From contig CM030859.1 in assembly GCA_018105865.1 (NCBI GenBank), positions 3,556,597 to 3,620,596 of the forward strand: a DNA stretch of 64,000 nt. The letters run 5' to 3'. The notes beneath the pieces are model-generated. The model did no database searches, had not been told where the DNA came from, and saw only the letters and a program-made list of their open reading frames with translations. The stretch is from Metaphire vulgaris. Taxonomy: Eukaryota > Annelida > Clitellata > Crassiclitellata > Megascolecidae. Shown here piece after piece: positions 53,711 through 64,000 of this stretch (positions within the stretch are counted from its first letter, which is position 1; each line of letters begins with the position of its first letter). The position numbers and the translations under genes were made by a program.

Positions 53711-56700
53711 CGCATGGCAACTTTAGCCATGCCAGTGCAAGCCAGTCATTATTTACACTATTGAAATAACCTATAGTGAAATGTTCCGCCACTGACAACC
53801 TTTCCAATTACAGCTAAATAAATCAATAATTAATTGTTTTCGTTCGTTTGTACTCATTTTGTTAATAAGATCGACCATTGTTAAAAACGCAACATTGTAA
53901 GGGCGTAGCCGGTCTATACAGGGTGGGAGTTGCGGGGGGAGAGGTTGGCTGAACATCCAGCTAACTTTGCAACCCTCCCAAAAAGCGCATATCTGGTACA
54001 TGCAGTTTCTGTCATGCATTGAATTTCAGTCCTCAATCCCCCAGCTCAAATTTCACAACTCCAACACTGGGTCTATGCCTATAATTATCGAATGCTACAG
54101 GGCCGTCGGAACGAATTTTGGTCAGGGGTGCAGATTAGGGTGGCCCAAAAAGACAAAGTATGAGATAGAGAGCAGGGCACCATTTTATTTTGTACCTTTT
54201 ACCAACTGTAGTACTAGGTAAAAATTTCAGGATCTTATTTTATCTGGAAGGGAGTGCTCAATGACCCACAAGTTTGACCATTGTACAAGTATTCTGTTAC
54301 ATTTGCCTGCTTACTGATTAAGACATTATGCAGTAAATGGACGAAGGTTTGTAATATTCCATGTTCAGGAAACATGTTTGACTGTTGTCAGCAATAAATT
54401 GACAAAGTGCAATCATTATATCGGCGTCTATAATAATAAAATTGTTGCAGTTTTACAGAAACAATATCTAATATTACATAATGTGCCTGCAATCAATAGC
54501 TTCAACCCACTGTTGTGAAATGATATTTCTTATTGGTACCAGGAACTTGGATCCACTAGTGAAACTACATTAGCTTCCAACCCTGAGACAAGTGCTGTAG
54601 CATTCCATTACCGTCTAAAAGAAGCCAAGTCTGTGTGTGCTTAATGCTAGTCACTTTACAGTTGATGAGCCTCTATAGCAGTTTAGTCCAAAGCCACTGT
54701 TTCAGTTGATGGCAATGAAAAGCTGGTGTGCGATATGAGCAAGGAGCCCGGAGAGCGGAAAGTATGAAGTGATCCAGCCATTCTGAATGAAAGAGTTGTC
54801 CGTGGAGACTTCACTACAACTCGGACATCATACCAGATATCGGCAGAGGACTAAACAGCTGTGGAAGCAGCATTTATCAGAGTTGCAAACACATGTGATT
54901 AGTGTAATACGTCTTCCATTCTCCAGCTGTATAACAATGAATGCGCTCTATTTTGTGATGCCATTCATTCGCAGATACCACCTGTTCCACATGACCATTT
55001 TCACACCCAAAGTCAAGTCATCATAGGCCATTGGACACACTTTTAGACCCAGGAAAAATTGAGAGAATGATAATATGGGAAATCTGTTTGCATGGAAAGA
55101 AAATATAGCTACTGGACAGTTTTCAGAATAAAAGTTACAACCCTGAAATAAAAAGAAAGGTTTCCTTTGGAGAGCTAAACATGGAATATCAGGAAAGGTA
55201 CAGTGTTTCTTCAATTTTTGTGACACTGCAAGAAGTACAGTTTTGTCATTAGACAAAGTTCTGCTCTTATTTTGTAAAATACTACTAGTAGTGAATAGGT
55301 TCAGAAAGTTTCAGCCTCCTAGTTTTGATATTTCTGAAGTTATAGAGCTCTGAAGTTGTTAGAAATTTAAGTGGCTGTCGCGAAACGCCAAAAAACGGCC
55401 GACCCTAGGTACTATGAACGTGAATATCTTAAAAACTATTCAAGATAGTAGGCTAAAATTTTGCAGATTTTCATATGTATGTTTGAGGAACATTTGTGTT
55501 AAATTTCATAATTTTTTGAGATGGTCGATCTGTTGAATTGTCACAGAATGACTCAAAACGGAACATTTTTGAATCTTTGTGGTCATTGAGCACTGCCTTC
55601 CAGTTGGAATAAACAGCTGAAATTGCATCAGAATACTACAATTACCTAATGGAACAAATGTAGAGGGTGCCCAGATCTTTAGCTTTAACTTTGTTTTTCC
55701 CCATGCAACTGTGAACCACTCTAGTGCAGATTTTTCCGAAGTTAAATTTTTCTCTTTCAAATCCTTGACAAGCAAAAAATGTCCTCTGCGCCCCCTGTAT
55801 TTCAGGATTCAGGGGTGCAGACCATCCTCTTTCCAGGGGGTGCATTGCAGAGGGTGCAGCTGCACCCCCACTTTGGGCAGGCATGGAATGGTAGCTAAAT
55901 TTTAGTCCCAGCTCATGATACTATCATTATATCAGACATATCATAAAACTAAAGGAGTTACAATTTCTCATAATATTCATAATAAAATGCAGGTTAATTT
56001 GGCCATAGATGGACTGCAAATATTGCCCATAGCAGTAATAACTGATTCATACCAGAAGAAATAAAAAGTAATTTTTCAAAAAATCAATTTTAATCAATTT
56101 TGCAAAAACAACTCGACTTTCCACGACATAATTAGAATCAACATACAGCTGTCGAAAGGCTAAAATAAATTAGACAAAGCAATACTATTTACTCAAACTT
56201 AGACCCAAAGAATCCGTGTTTATTCTAGGCCTTCTCTGGGGGATTTCCACCCAAAGTTTGAAGTTTCCCCCAATTTTTTTTACATTTTGGCAAGTAGTAT
56301 GACCTGCCCAATGTCTGCCCCCCCCCAAAAAAATAACTTTCCCTAATGTCTAGAATAGCCACTGCAAAGAATTCAATCCAATTACAGAAGTCTTAAAGCT
56401 GCACATTAAAAGTTTTTCAGTTTTCCAGTTATGTCAATGAATGTTTCATTCAAAACACTAAGATTTCCAAAGCAAATTCTAAGCGACAAATCAAAATACG
56501 CAAACATCATCATTTAATTAAAAGATTGGTCAAAATATCGCATCTTAACTCGCACCTCAAGAAAACATGGACATCCATAAAAATCAAACTTAAGTCAGAG
56601 ATGATTAGATTATTTCCAAACCAACATCTAGGTGCCCGCAATTCCACAATTCAAATACATTCTGCCGCTTCTATTAATTCAGCCAAGTCAAAATTTTGTA

Positions 56701-57012
56701 TGCCAAGTTCTACTGTAATTATAAGCCTAAAATTCTGACACAATGCTTCAGCAGATGCACTTTAAAAAGTGATTGTCAGGAAATACAAACAAGCATCCAC
56801 CTCTACGGTGATACTGTACTCGGATAAGCGTATATGAAAGTGCTAAGGATCAGATCGAAACAATGCAATTATATACTGTAGAACACTTTTACTTAATTGG
56901 TCCCTTAACAGAATAAGATTACATAACCAGCTGAAAATGCCAAAATCCTGAACAGCAAAACACAACATTAATAAATCAAAACAGGTCAATATACCTGTTT
57001 TGTTATTATTTG
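53711..57012. other. Repeat-rich interval without a recognised gene
   Basis: At 54095-54150 and 55790-55890 ggggtgcag words occur (gggccgtcggaacg on the left, ggggtgcattgcagagggtg on the right) and may be worn ends of one element. At 56215-56365 gtgtttattctaggcc resembles the small TIR element at 19672. No convincing coding frame. Confidence 0.4.
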
Positions 57013-60000
57013 CTATTGGTTTCTAAATAACACTAGTTTGGTCAATGACTGACGAACGATGGTGCCTTTCTGTTGAATGTTCAAATTTCTTACAATATGA
57101 AACTTTCTGATATCCAAATAAAATCTGACTATCTGACGAATTAAACTTGATATATGATTGTCAATGCCAACAATTGTGTTGTTCATATGACTGGTTGTCG
57201 TGGGCCCAAAGACACTGCAGCAATCAATGTCTTTTATAACTGCAATTTCCAACTGACGCCCCAACTGTGAAATTGCATTGACTGCTTTTTCCTGTGGTAT
57301 CATGCTGCGTAAATGCTGTTCTGCTACGTGGACAATCCGAATTACACCAGTCGACGTAACTATCAGTCCACCATTATTTCTGAGTTGAAGGAATGAACAG
57401 CTGGAAGTAGATAAATTATTCGCGTCAACTAGTAGTTCTCTACATTTGCTACATTTCAGTTTTGGTACCAGACGACGCACAACAAAGCCTGCAATGTAGC
57501 TACACACATTTTCAACGTATTTTGATAATACTGGCAGTAAGCTGGTATACAAATGATCGTCATGAAAAACATCAGAATTAATAAACATATCTTCTTCCTG
57601 ACTACTGTTCATATCGGACTGATCCAGCAAGATATCGTCTGTTGCATCAACCGTACAATTGCTACTTTCAGAAGGAACAACACCAACGTGACTTAAGATA
57701 CCACGATAACAAGCTCTGAACTGAAGCGCTGTTGGATTGTTGGACCAACCACCACGTCTCCTGATCATCCCAAACATAATCTCAATGTGATCTTGAGACT
57801 GCTTATAGGAGAGCAAGAATTGCAACTTGACACCATTAAGTTCATCAGCCAGCAATAGCTTCTCGATGAGGTAGATGATGCTGTCAATTGTGATACAAAG
57901 ACCTATCACAAACATACGACGTCTTGTTTGCACCACAGGTATGCCTGTAGAGTCTTGCAGATTGAGCAGAAACTCCTTCGTCTCTCGCAAAAAAGCCATT
58001 CTCATCGCAGCATTTCTGACGTTGGTTGGTGATTTGAAACCTTTGCCAATCGGTGAACGGCAGTTCAAGTAGTCGAACAATCTGTCAAGTCTTAGAAGAA
58101 ATAATTCCGTTGCTAAAGAGTCTTGAAATTCCGCAACATTACTTTTTCTCAGAAATTCCATTGCCTTTGCACATGATGCAGAAATTACCTGCACAGCCAA
58201 TTTCACCTTCATTTTCTGTGTTTTAAAATCTAAATGTGATTTTGACAGCTTGTTCGGAAACTTGCTTCTTGTGCAATAACTCAATATGCTGCCATTTTAC
58301 TTTACCAGATCCTGGAATAGTTAATATCTGATATTCATTTAAACAGTTACGAGCTAACTTCATCATATGGCAGGCATCGAAAATTGCAGCAACCTTTAAT
58401 TCGCAGCAGTCTGGATGTGGATGTGGGAAAATGCTGACAAGTTTACCAGGATCCAAACACGCCCCAAGATTTTTGAAAGTTTTCTGATTAGCTGCCAATC
58501 CATCCATCGTAACTGATATAGCTAAACAACCACAATCCCACAATTTGCAAATGACTGACAGCAGTAACGTTTCTTGCAACTCTGCATTTGTTCCATCAGT
58601 CAAACAGTACGCCAATGGTAGACGCCAGTGACCATTTATGCCAACCGCTAGAACCATGAGAACCTTTGTCGCTTGAGGTTGCTGATCATCGTCAAGTGGT
58701 CCTGAACATACGAGAACATTCAGAAATTGTCATGAGTTTGCAGAAATTGTCATGAGTTTGATGTGAAACAGCAGAAAAGGCATTGAAAATTTTTAGTACT
58801 GCATGATGCTAAACTATTTAACAGTTTAAAGTGAACGAAAAGTTATTGTGGCTACCTAACTTGAATCCAACATGTGTTCAATATTTAATGCATCATTGTC
58901 ACAGCCAGTTTGTAACTGGCGAAAAGAAGTTAATTACAGTTTAGCATTCTACACGCATCCTCCTATGCTGGATGCCTAAAAGATAACTTGTACAAAACAA
59001 ATCATTGAACATGTCATAGCATTAGCCTCTGCTAACTGTTATGGCATGTTCAATCTATACTTACAATAAGAATTATGAATTAATTTCTAATTATTACAAT
59101 TTGACAGAACAATAAGTATAAGCATACTCCTTGTTTAGGTCTGTAAAATAAGCACAGGTATGCCAGTGTGAAAATATTTAAACACATGAAATGATCACTA
59201 ACCAGATCCAATGTCAGTGAAGCCATACACTTTGCCACATGTTCTGTCAAAATCCAGTTGCTTTTTTATCTCCATTTCATCCACATGCAGAGCACATAAC
59301 TTGTAAATTGATTGCATTGCATTACAATTTCTGTTCTTTGCTGCAATGGTATCAAACGACTGCATAGTAAGTCCTGGACTCCCATCAAATGATGACAGCC
59401 AGCTACGAATCGTGCGAGGGCACGGCAAAAGACGAAAGCGACGTCGAACAAACTGGTATGCAGCAGGGCTGTAATAATGTAGCGTCAGAGCGAACTGTTT
59501 CTGTTCATTACCAAACTGCCTGCCAATTTTGCCTGACAGTAGGTTCAGAGGCATGTCTTTATACACTTCTAACAAGTCTTCAGCCTTGGAAGTCAAAAGC
59601 TGCATGCTCTTCATTCTTTTCAACAAATCAGCAACTTTACCTATAAGTCTGCTTTCACGGCGTTGTGCATTTCGCAAAGTAGCAGTTCTGTCATGCAGTC
59701 GCTGCACAAGAGAACGTACTGTTCCTGCCAACTTTCTCGGACTTTGTTTTATGCAGTATTCGTGATCAGGCAATGTGGCACTTGCAGTAACCAGAGCAGT
59801 AGCACCATCATTTACACAGACTTCTGCCAACGTGTCCATCTCCTTTGAACTATGACCTTGGCTCACCACTTCTTCATTTGCTGCAGTTGGAAAACTTCTA
59901 TCAGCACGAACCTTTCGCCTTTTAACATCTTTAGCAAAAGAGAAGACGGTTGGTTCAGCATCTGGCTTTATCAATTTTCTGCCCCACTGCCAGAAGAAAT

Positions 60001-61191
60001 CGCTCGGAAGAAAGTGTTCAGAGCACAAAACAGCCCAATTGCCAGGCTTCCACAAACTGCCAGTTGATTCACCTTGTCGGCGTAAGCGAACTGCCCATCG
60101 GTCACTTCGTTGCTTGTCGGATGGAAACCTGTAATAATGAAAAATTATTTTAATGCAAATAACCACTATAAACAGGACAAATCTCACCTTATGAAAAATT
60201 TCGCATTCAAGAATAAATTAATTTTTGGCATAAACATGCAGGAAAAAGGCATTGAAAAGTGTAGATAAGCACACACCAATACACCAAGCAATGTCTTTAG
60301 GCACCAATCACAATATTTTGGTGCCAGTTTTTAATCAGTTCACTTTTGATAACCATACCAAATATATTAGAGATATATGAAAGTTTCAGTCTTTGCAAGC
60401 CACACTTAAAGGCAGTGATGATAGCAAATGAAAAGTGTGAGCCAGCCTGCACGCACAGACTTGCTACCGATACACTACTATTGTAGTACACAATTAAACA
60501 CTAAATGCCTAGTTTTATTTAACAAGTGAAGATAATTTTTTAGAAATAGACACAAAGTAAGCAAGCAAGCACAGACAAAATACATAACAATGAGAATATG
60601 CATCCACATAGTTCTGGCCTACAGTGCAGTTTGTTCTTACGAAAACACTGTTTAATAGTTATAAATCTATTAACAAATAAAACTGTGCTAGCTGACGACA
60701 CCGTAAATGATATATTTTATAAGCACATCACCATTGCAGTGCACAGACAAACACAAAGCTAGCTATATAGCTACTGCATGCATTGTCATGATAGTTTAAA
60801 AGCAGATGTATTGGCATTCTATAGGCAATCCCACCATTTTAACATTGGTTAAAGCATTAATGCATCAGGTGGAATGTACGCTGCTTTAACGTAATATGTA
60901 AGTGAGTAATGTAACATTCATTCGTACAGTATATTGACAGTTAAGTAGAAAATGTTTCGCCAAAATTAAACGTCGCTGCTAGCTTTATGTGGGTGCATTT
61001 CTCTCACACACCGGCGTTTGACCCGGCAGGTTCTGAACTTCTCAGACTATCGATAAAACATCGCTTCAATCAACGAAACACAAGAATAAATAACACAACA
61101 CTACTACTAACTTGTGGAAGGAAATACCCTTCGCTCGAGTCTCCTTTCCGTCCCTGTTTTTACACCCGAAAGCCGAGCAATAAAATGGCAT
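57013..61191 (-). CDS. THAP9/P-element-like transposase gene
   Basis: The exons are 61191-61112, 60128-59203 and 58701-57013, with phases 2 and 1 that join in frame. The THAP domain spans exons 1-2: CSAFGCKN, GISFHKFPSDKQ across the junction, DRWAVRL, CSEHFLPSDF, EPTVF. A coiled coil follows (TVRSLVQRLHDRTATLRNAQ). Then come FALTLHYYSPAAYQFVRRRF, RTIRSWLSS and LHVDEMEIKKQ with the first catalytic Asp. Exon 3 has MVLAVGINGHWRLP, FDACHMMKLARNCL (second Asp), KTQKMKVKLAVQVIS, SQDHIEIMFGMIRRRGG and a C-terminal CSKC with H residues. A single-base frameshift near 58255 separates the catalytic part from KLSKSHLDFKTQ, so it is broken unless that is an assembly error. Terminal repeats of the host element were not found. 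Otherwise close to full THAP9 length. Confidence 0.8.
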
Positions 61192-61261
61192 TTTGAAACT
61201 ATTCAATCACGAATCCACGATATTGCATTGCTGTATAAGTAAATTGACATGGGTCACGTGA

Positions 61262-61270
61262 CTTTATATA
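61262..61270 (-). promoter_or_regulatory. TATA box of the THAP9-like gene
   Basis: TATATAAAG on the - strand, about 70 bp upstream of the ATG at 61191. Spacing fits a short 5' UTR. Strong match to consensus, but a single motif only. Confidence 0.5.
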
Positions 61271-61329
61271 AACGAGCGATAATCCCACGATTTACAGCTC
61301 ACTGCCTTTCTCGGCTAGTAAGTAATAAT

Positions 61330-61945
61330 TCATTGGCAAAAGCAGAGAGGTGGGCTGTAGCATGTCGACGAGAGAATTTTACTATCGCCTATCGGGAACA
61401 TTACCAGATGGACATACATTTGCAACAAGCACTTCTTAGATCCAACTGGGCCAACTCAGATGAATCCGGATCCTCTACCAGCCAACTCCACACATCATGC
61501 AATCCTACCTTCAAATAATATAAAAAAATTCATATTTTCATGGACGGGGCACAGGGCATACGTCCAGTAACTGTTAAAGTTTGATGCCTACTAGCCAAAC
61601 GCAGTGGTGTCATTTGCCAAAATTGCCTAAAATTTCCCAAAATTGCCTAAGATTTGCAAAAATTTGTCAAAATTTGACCATAAAATTATCTGGCCCCCCA
61701 GAAAAGTGTGAAATGATGCTACTGGCCAAACGTTTAACCATCCTACATGATATCACTGCAGTTTCACTCGTGCTCGTGGTTCGTCGCCTACTAAAAATCT
61801 CTAAAACTAGTTAATTTATTCTGGCTAGGATGAAGAGCCAACAAGAAATTTGTCTAAAAATTATAACTCAAAATTGAAGTGTTAACATTGAAATTCTCAA
61901 GATCGTCATTTATTCTTTATTAGCATTGCTTAACTTAACATGTAT
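61330..61945. other. Interval without a recognised gene
   Basis: Contains a short plus frame (61360-61518) with no known motif and AT-rich sequence with repeated aaaattgcctaaaatttg words at 61618-61670. Confidence 0.4.
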
Positions 61946-61946
61946 G

Positions 61947-62075
<129 letters not shown>

Positions 62076-62127
62076 CAAATTAAGATGATGAATAAAATGG
62101 CATGACCACATTTTACTTAACGCTATA

Positions 62128-62310
62128 TTAGACATTGCCTATGCACAAGTTCATCCTTTTCCCTTTTTCCGGTCTGCACTCTAGCCAACATTTCAATTCA
62201 ACAACTGAATTGTTTGTAACATCACTACAGCGAAGTTTTGCTCCTGGAACGTCTGATTCTAACAGCTTTATTTCGAAAAACGCGCTGCTTGCAGTGCTTG
62301 ACGCCATGTC
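62128..62310 (-). pseudogene. SAP-like N-terminal exon of a transposon-type protein
   Basis: The - strand ATG near 62310 opens MASSTASSAFFEIKLLES, then DVPGAKLRCSD, then SVVELKCWLECRPEKGK. The pattern DVPGA.L...... EL..WL.CRG is the SAP-type DNA-binding start seen in repeated invertebrate proteins that also carry a SWIM zinc finger. The expected continuation is absent and the frame stops after CIGNV. It is a fragment. Confidence 0.45.
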
Positions 62311-62434
62311 CACTAGCTCTTCGCTGACCACATTTGCATAAACAGCTGAGCGCAACTTGACCTATTTATTTTAATTAGATGCATGACGTCACGGAATCGC
62401 TTAGGCGATAAGCCTAATAGTATTATTATACTTT

Positions 62435-62690
62435 GCGCGACACCACTGCGCTTAAGGCCTATAAGCCTACCCGAGAGACTTTAGGCTGAATATCAGAGCG
62501 TGTCGGGCCTGCTTTTTTATAGTCGCTATTCAAAACCTAAATACCTGAAGAGGCTCATAATTCAAGTGGACAACCATAGAGGAGGTGGCTAGGCCCTAAA
62601 TTATTATCCGATTGAGTAGGACTAAGTCAACATTCTTTTTAAAATAGGCCTATATGCGTTTTATATTCAGCAAATACTTATCACTATGCA
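62435..62690. repeat. Right arm of inverted duplication, outer segment
   Basis: Reverse complement of about 6495-6750, including cctacccgagagacttta, atatcagagcgtgtcg and cgttttatattcagc. Part of it is repeated again in direct orientation at 63905-63985. Confidence 0.85.
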
Positions 62691-63060
62691 GCGCCGTAGC
62701 TAGGAGAACAGAGGGATACATAATATTATGACCCCGGGCGCCGAGGTGGGGGACCAAAATCGGGTTTATGATACCAAAAAAGGAAAAAGAAGCATTGATA
62801 TAGTTGTGACGACTATTTATGCTTTTCACGGTTTTAATGAAGTCGAGCGGGGCGCTATCAGGATTATTTAGGCACCGGACAGCCTAGGGACGACTTTTTT
62901 AGCATTTCAAGATTTTCTACACTGTAGGCTATAAGTTGAAGTGACGACCTTTTTGCTTGTCACGGATTTTCGGTTTTTTGTGAAGTTGAGATTTCTTAAA
63001 TTTATGGGGCGCCATCAGTATGTTTTGTCCTCTGGTACCGGACACCCTAGCTACGCCCCT
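62691..63060. mobile_element. hAT-type MITE, right-arm copy
   Basis: Ends CAGCGCCGTAGCTAGG and CCTAGCTACGCCCCTG. The flanks TCACTATG (62683-62690) and TTACTATG (63061-63068) agree at 7 of 8. A 5'-truncated partner lies at 6255-6494. Confidence 0.85.
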
Positions 63061-63329
63061 GTTACTATGTGAGAGCAAAGCAGGCATCGGTAATTATTTC
63101 AGCCGCAGTCATGGTAGGTCTTTTCAGCATAGATAACAGGAGTATAGGTGGCCAGAGGGAGGTGGATTCTTGGGTATAGCTGAAGCAGTCTTTTTTAGAA
63201 TCATTGAGTGGTTTCTGCGGTCCATAAATTCTGCAATCCTCTCGGAATCAATATAATTATGTGTATATGCAGGGTCACGAATTAAAATATTCGAAGAACA
63301 ATGACAAGTAGTAGTCACAATGGTATACG
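63061..63329. repeat. Outermost segment of right arm
   Basis: Reverse complement of 3793-4062. Homology ends where a MITE is inserted at 63334. Confidence 0.8.
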
Positions 63330-63333
63330 GACA

Positions 63334-63657
63334 TTCTCCTTCTGGACATTATCCCCCCGGACATTATATCCCCGGACAAATTCTCTCCGGCAAAGAAGTA
63401 ATGAACAATGTAAATCAATATCATAGATCTTAATTTTAAAAGGTACTTATCGGTTATCTGATGCCATGGCTGCCATCAGTATTGCTTAGGGTTAGTGTTT
63501 CGTGTCTGGTTTATGGTGTGGGTAATGATCCCATAGAGTAAACTTCAAAGTCCATAAAGTAAACAAGGGAGATTATGTCCGGCATTGTCATTTCAAAGGG
63601 TGTACCGTTGGGATAATGTCCTGTGAGGGAATTATGTCCAGGGGGAGAATGTCCTAC
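63334..63657. mobile_element. TIR element, GGACATTCTCC ends
   Basis: Left end CGGACATTCTCCTTCTGGAC with further ggacattat copies. The right end has ggataatgtcc, attatgtcc and GGAGAATGTCC. TAC flanks both ends. No gene. Confidence 0.65.
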
Positions 63658-63689
63658 AATCGAGATGAAGCAAGCGGAGATATAGCAAG

Positions 63690-63835
63690 TACACAATACT
63701 TCAAGTACAAGTACAAGTACATGCCTTCCAAAAACTTCGAGTACAAGTATCTAACCTCCAAGTACAAGTACAAGTACTGAAAAAATTGTGCTCGAGTACA
63801 ACTCGAGTACAAGTACCAAGTACAAGTACCAAGTA
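63690..63835. repeat. (AAGTAC)n-type hexamer repeat
   Basis: Interrupted runs of caagtacaagtac, with ctcgagtacaactcgagtac in between. Similar ACTCGAGTAC words occur in the hAT-type element at 48684-53255. Confidence 0.8.
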
Positions 63836-63839
63836 CTAG

Positions 63840-64000
63840 ATCTCTGATGATTCTCTAGTCGATGAGGCAATCGATGAGGCAAAGGATTCAAAGGTTGAGT
63901 AGGTCTACTGTGCAGCAAAGTTGACGTTCTTCTTTAAATAGCCTATATGCGTTTTATATTGCAAATACTAAATACTTAGGCTACACGCGCATAAGCAGAC
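63840..64000. other. Right edge, partial second copy of arm sequence
   Basis: 63905-63985 repeats 62622-62690 in the same orientation (gcctatatgcgttttatatt). No gene. Confidence 0.5.

Noticed and set aside
54787..55026. 79-codon + strand frame
   Set aside because: No recognisable motif, no splice context, and the surrounding DNA is repeat-like.

Overview
This window is animal (metazoan) nuclear DNA. The evidence is intron-containing genes with GT/AG junctions, dense microsatellites, many non-LTR retrotransposon pieces (L2/CR1-like and RTE-like), hAT-type and P-type DNA transposons, immunoglobulin (Ig) exons, a Polycomb-type chromodomain and a cytochrome P450 exon. The repeat mix and the frequent TAGGCCTA-like words suggest a marine invertebrate, possibly a deuterostome. 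That guess is weak. Almost everything outside the Ig gene is mobile DNA. There is no prokaryotic gene, CRISPR array or rRNA.

The one clear host gene lies on the + strand at 6854-16797. It is a four-exon type I membrane receptor: signal peptide, V-type Ig domain, second Ig-like domain, transmembrane segment with a short basic tail. All introns are phase 1, the exons join into one 275-residue frame, and every exon has plausible splice sites. A diverged copy of exons 1 and 2 lies on the - strand (42042-42102 and 30003-30311). It is part of a large imperfect inverted duplication: left arm about 3793-13245, right arm about 28744-63329. The right arm is expanded by insertions. A 100-N gap at 28501-28600, close to the inner end of the right arm, means the pair could be a real inverted segmental duplication or an alternative haplotype placed in inverted orientation.

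The two arms serve as empty-site controls for each other. An L2-like LINE (10665-12863) is unique to the left arm. The right arm alone carries a CR1 LINE (37926-40950), a hAT MITE (40962-41694), a P-type element (42108-46834), a second TIR element (46884-48632), a hAT-like element carrying a two-ORF LINE (48684-53255), a 9-kb block with a THAP9-like transposase gene (about 53283-62430), and a 5.3-kb composite block (32084-37376). The P-type element inserted about 5 bp upstream of the start codon of the right-hand Ig copy. Its transposase gene lacks the catalytic core. The THAP9-like gene at 57013-61191 (- strand) keeps the catalytic domain but has one apparent frameshift.

Region by region: 1-6850 holds LINE tails, a 1.8-kb TIR transposon with a decayed gene, hAT MITEs and microsatellites, plus a possible second signal-peptide exon on the - strand. 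6854-16797 is the Ig gene. 16.8-26.2 kb is a dense bed of TIR elements, SINEs and LINE pieces. 26169-28500 is the start of an LTR retrotransposon cut by the gap. 28.7-63.3 kb is the right arm. The most unusual object is the 808-codon frame at 33736-36162. It runs from a LINE 3' end through about 375 unrecognised codons into a CBX-like chromodomain, with a CYP4-like P450 exon overlapping its end in another frame.
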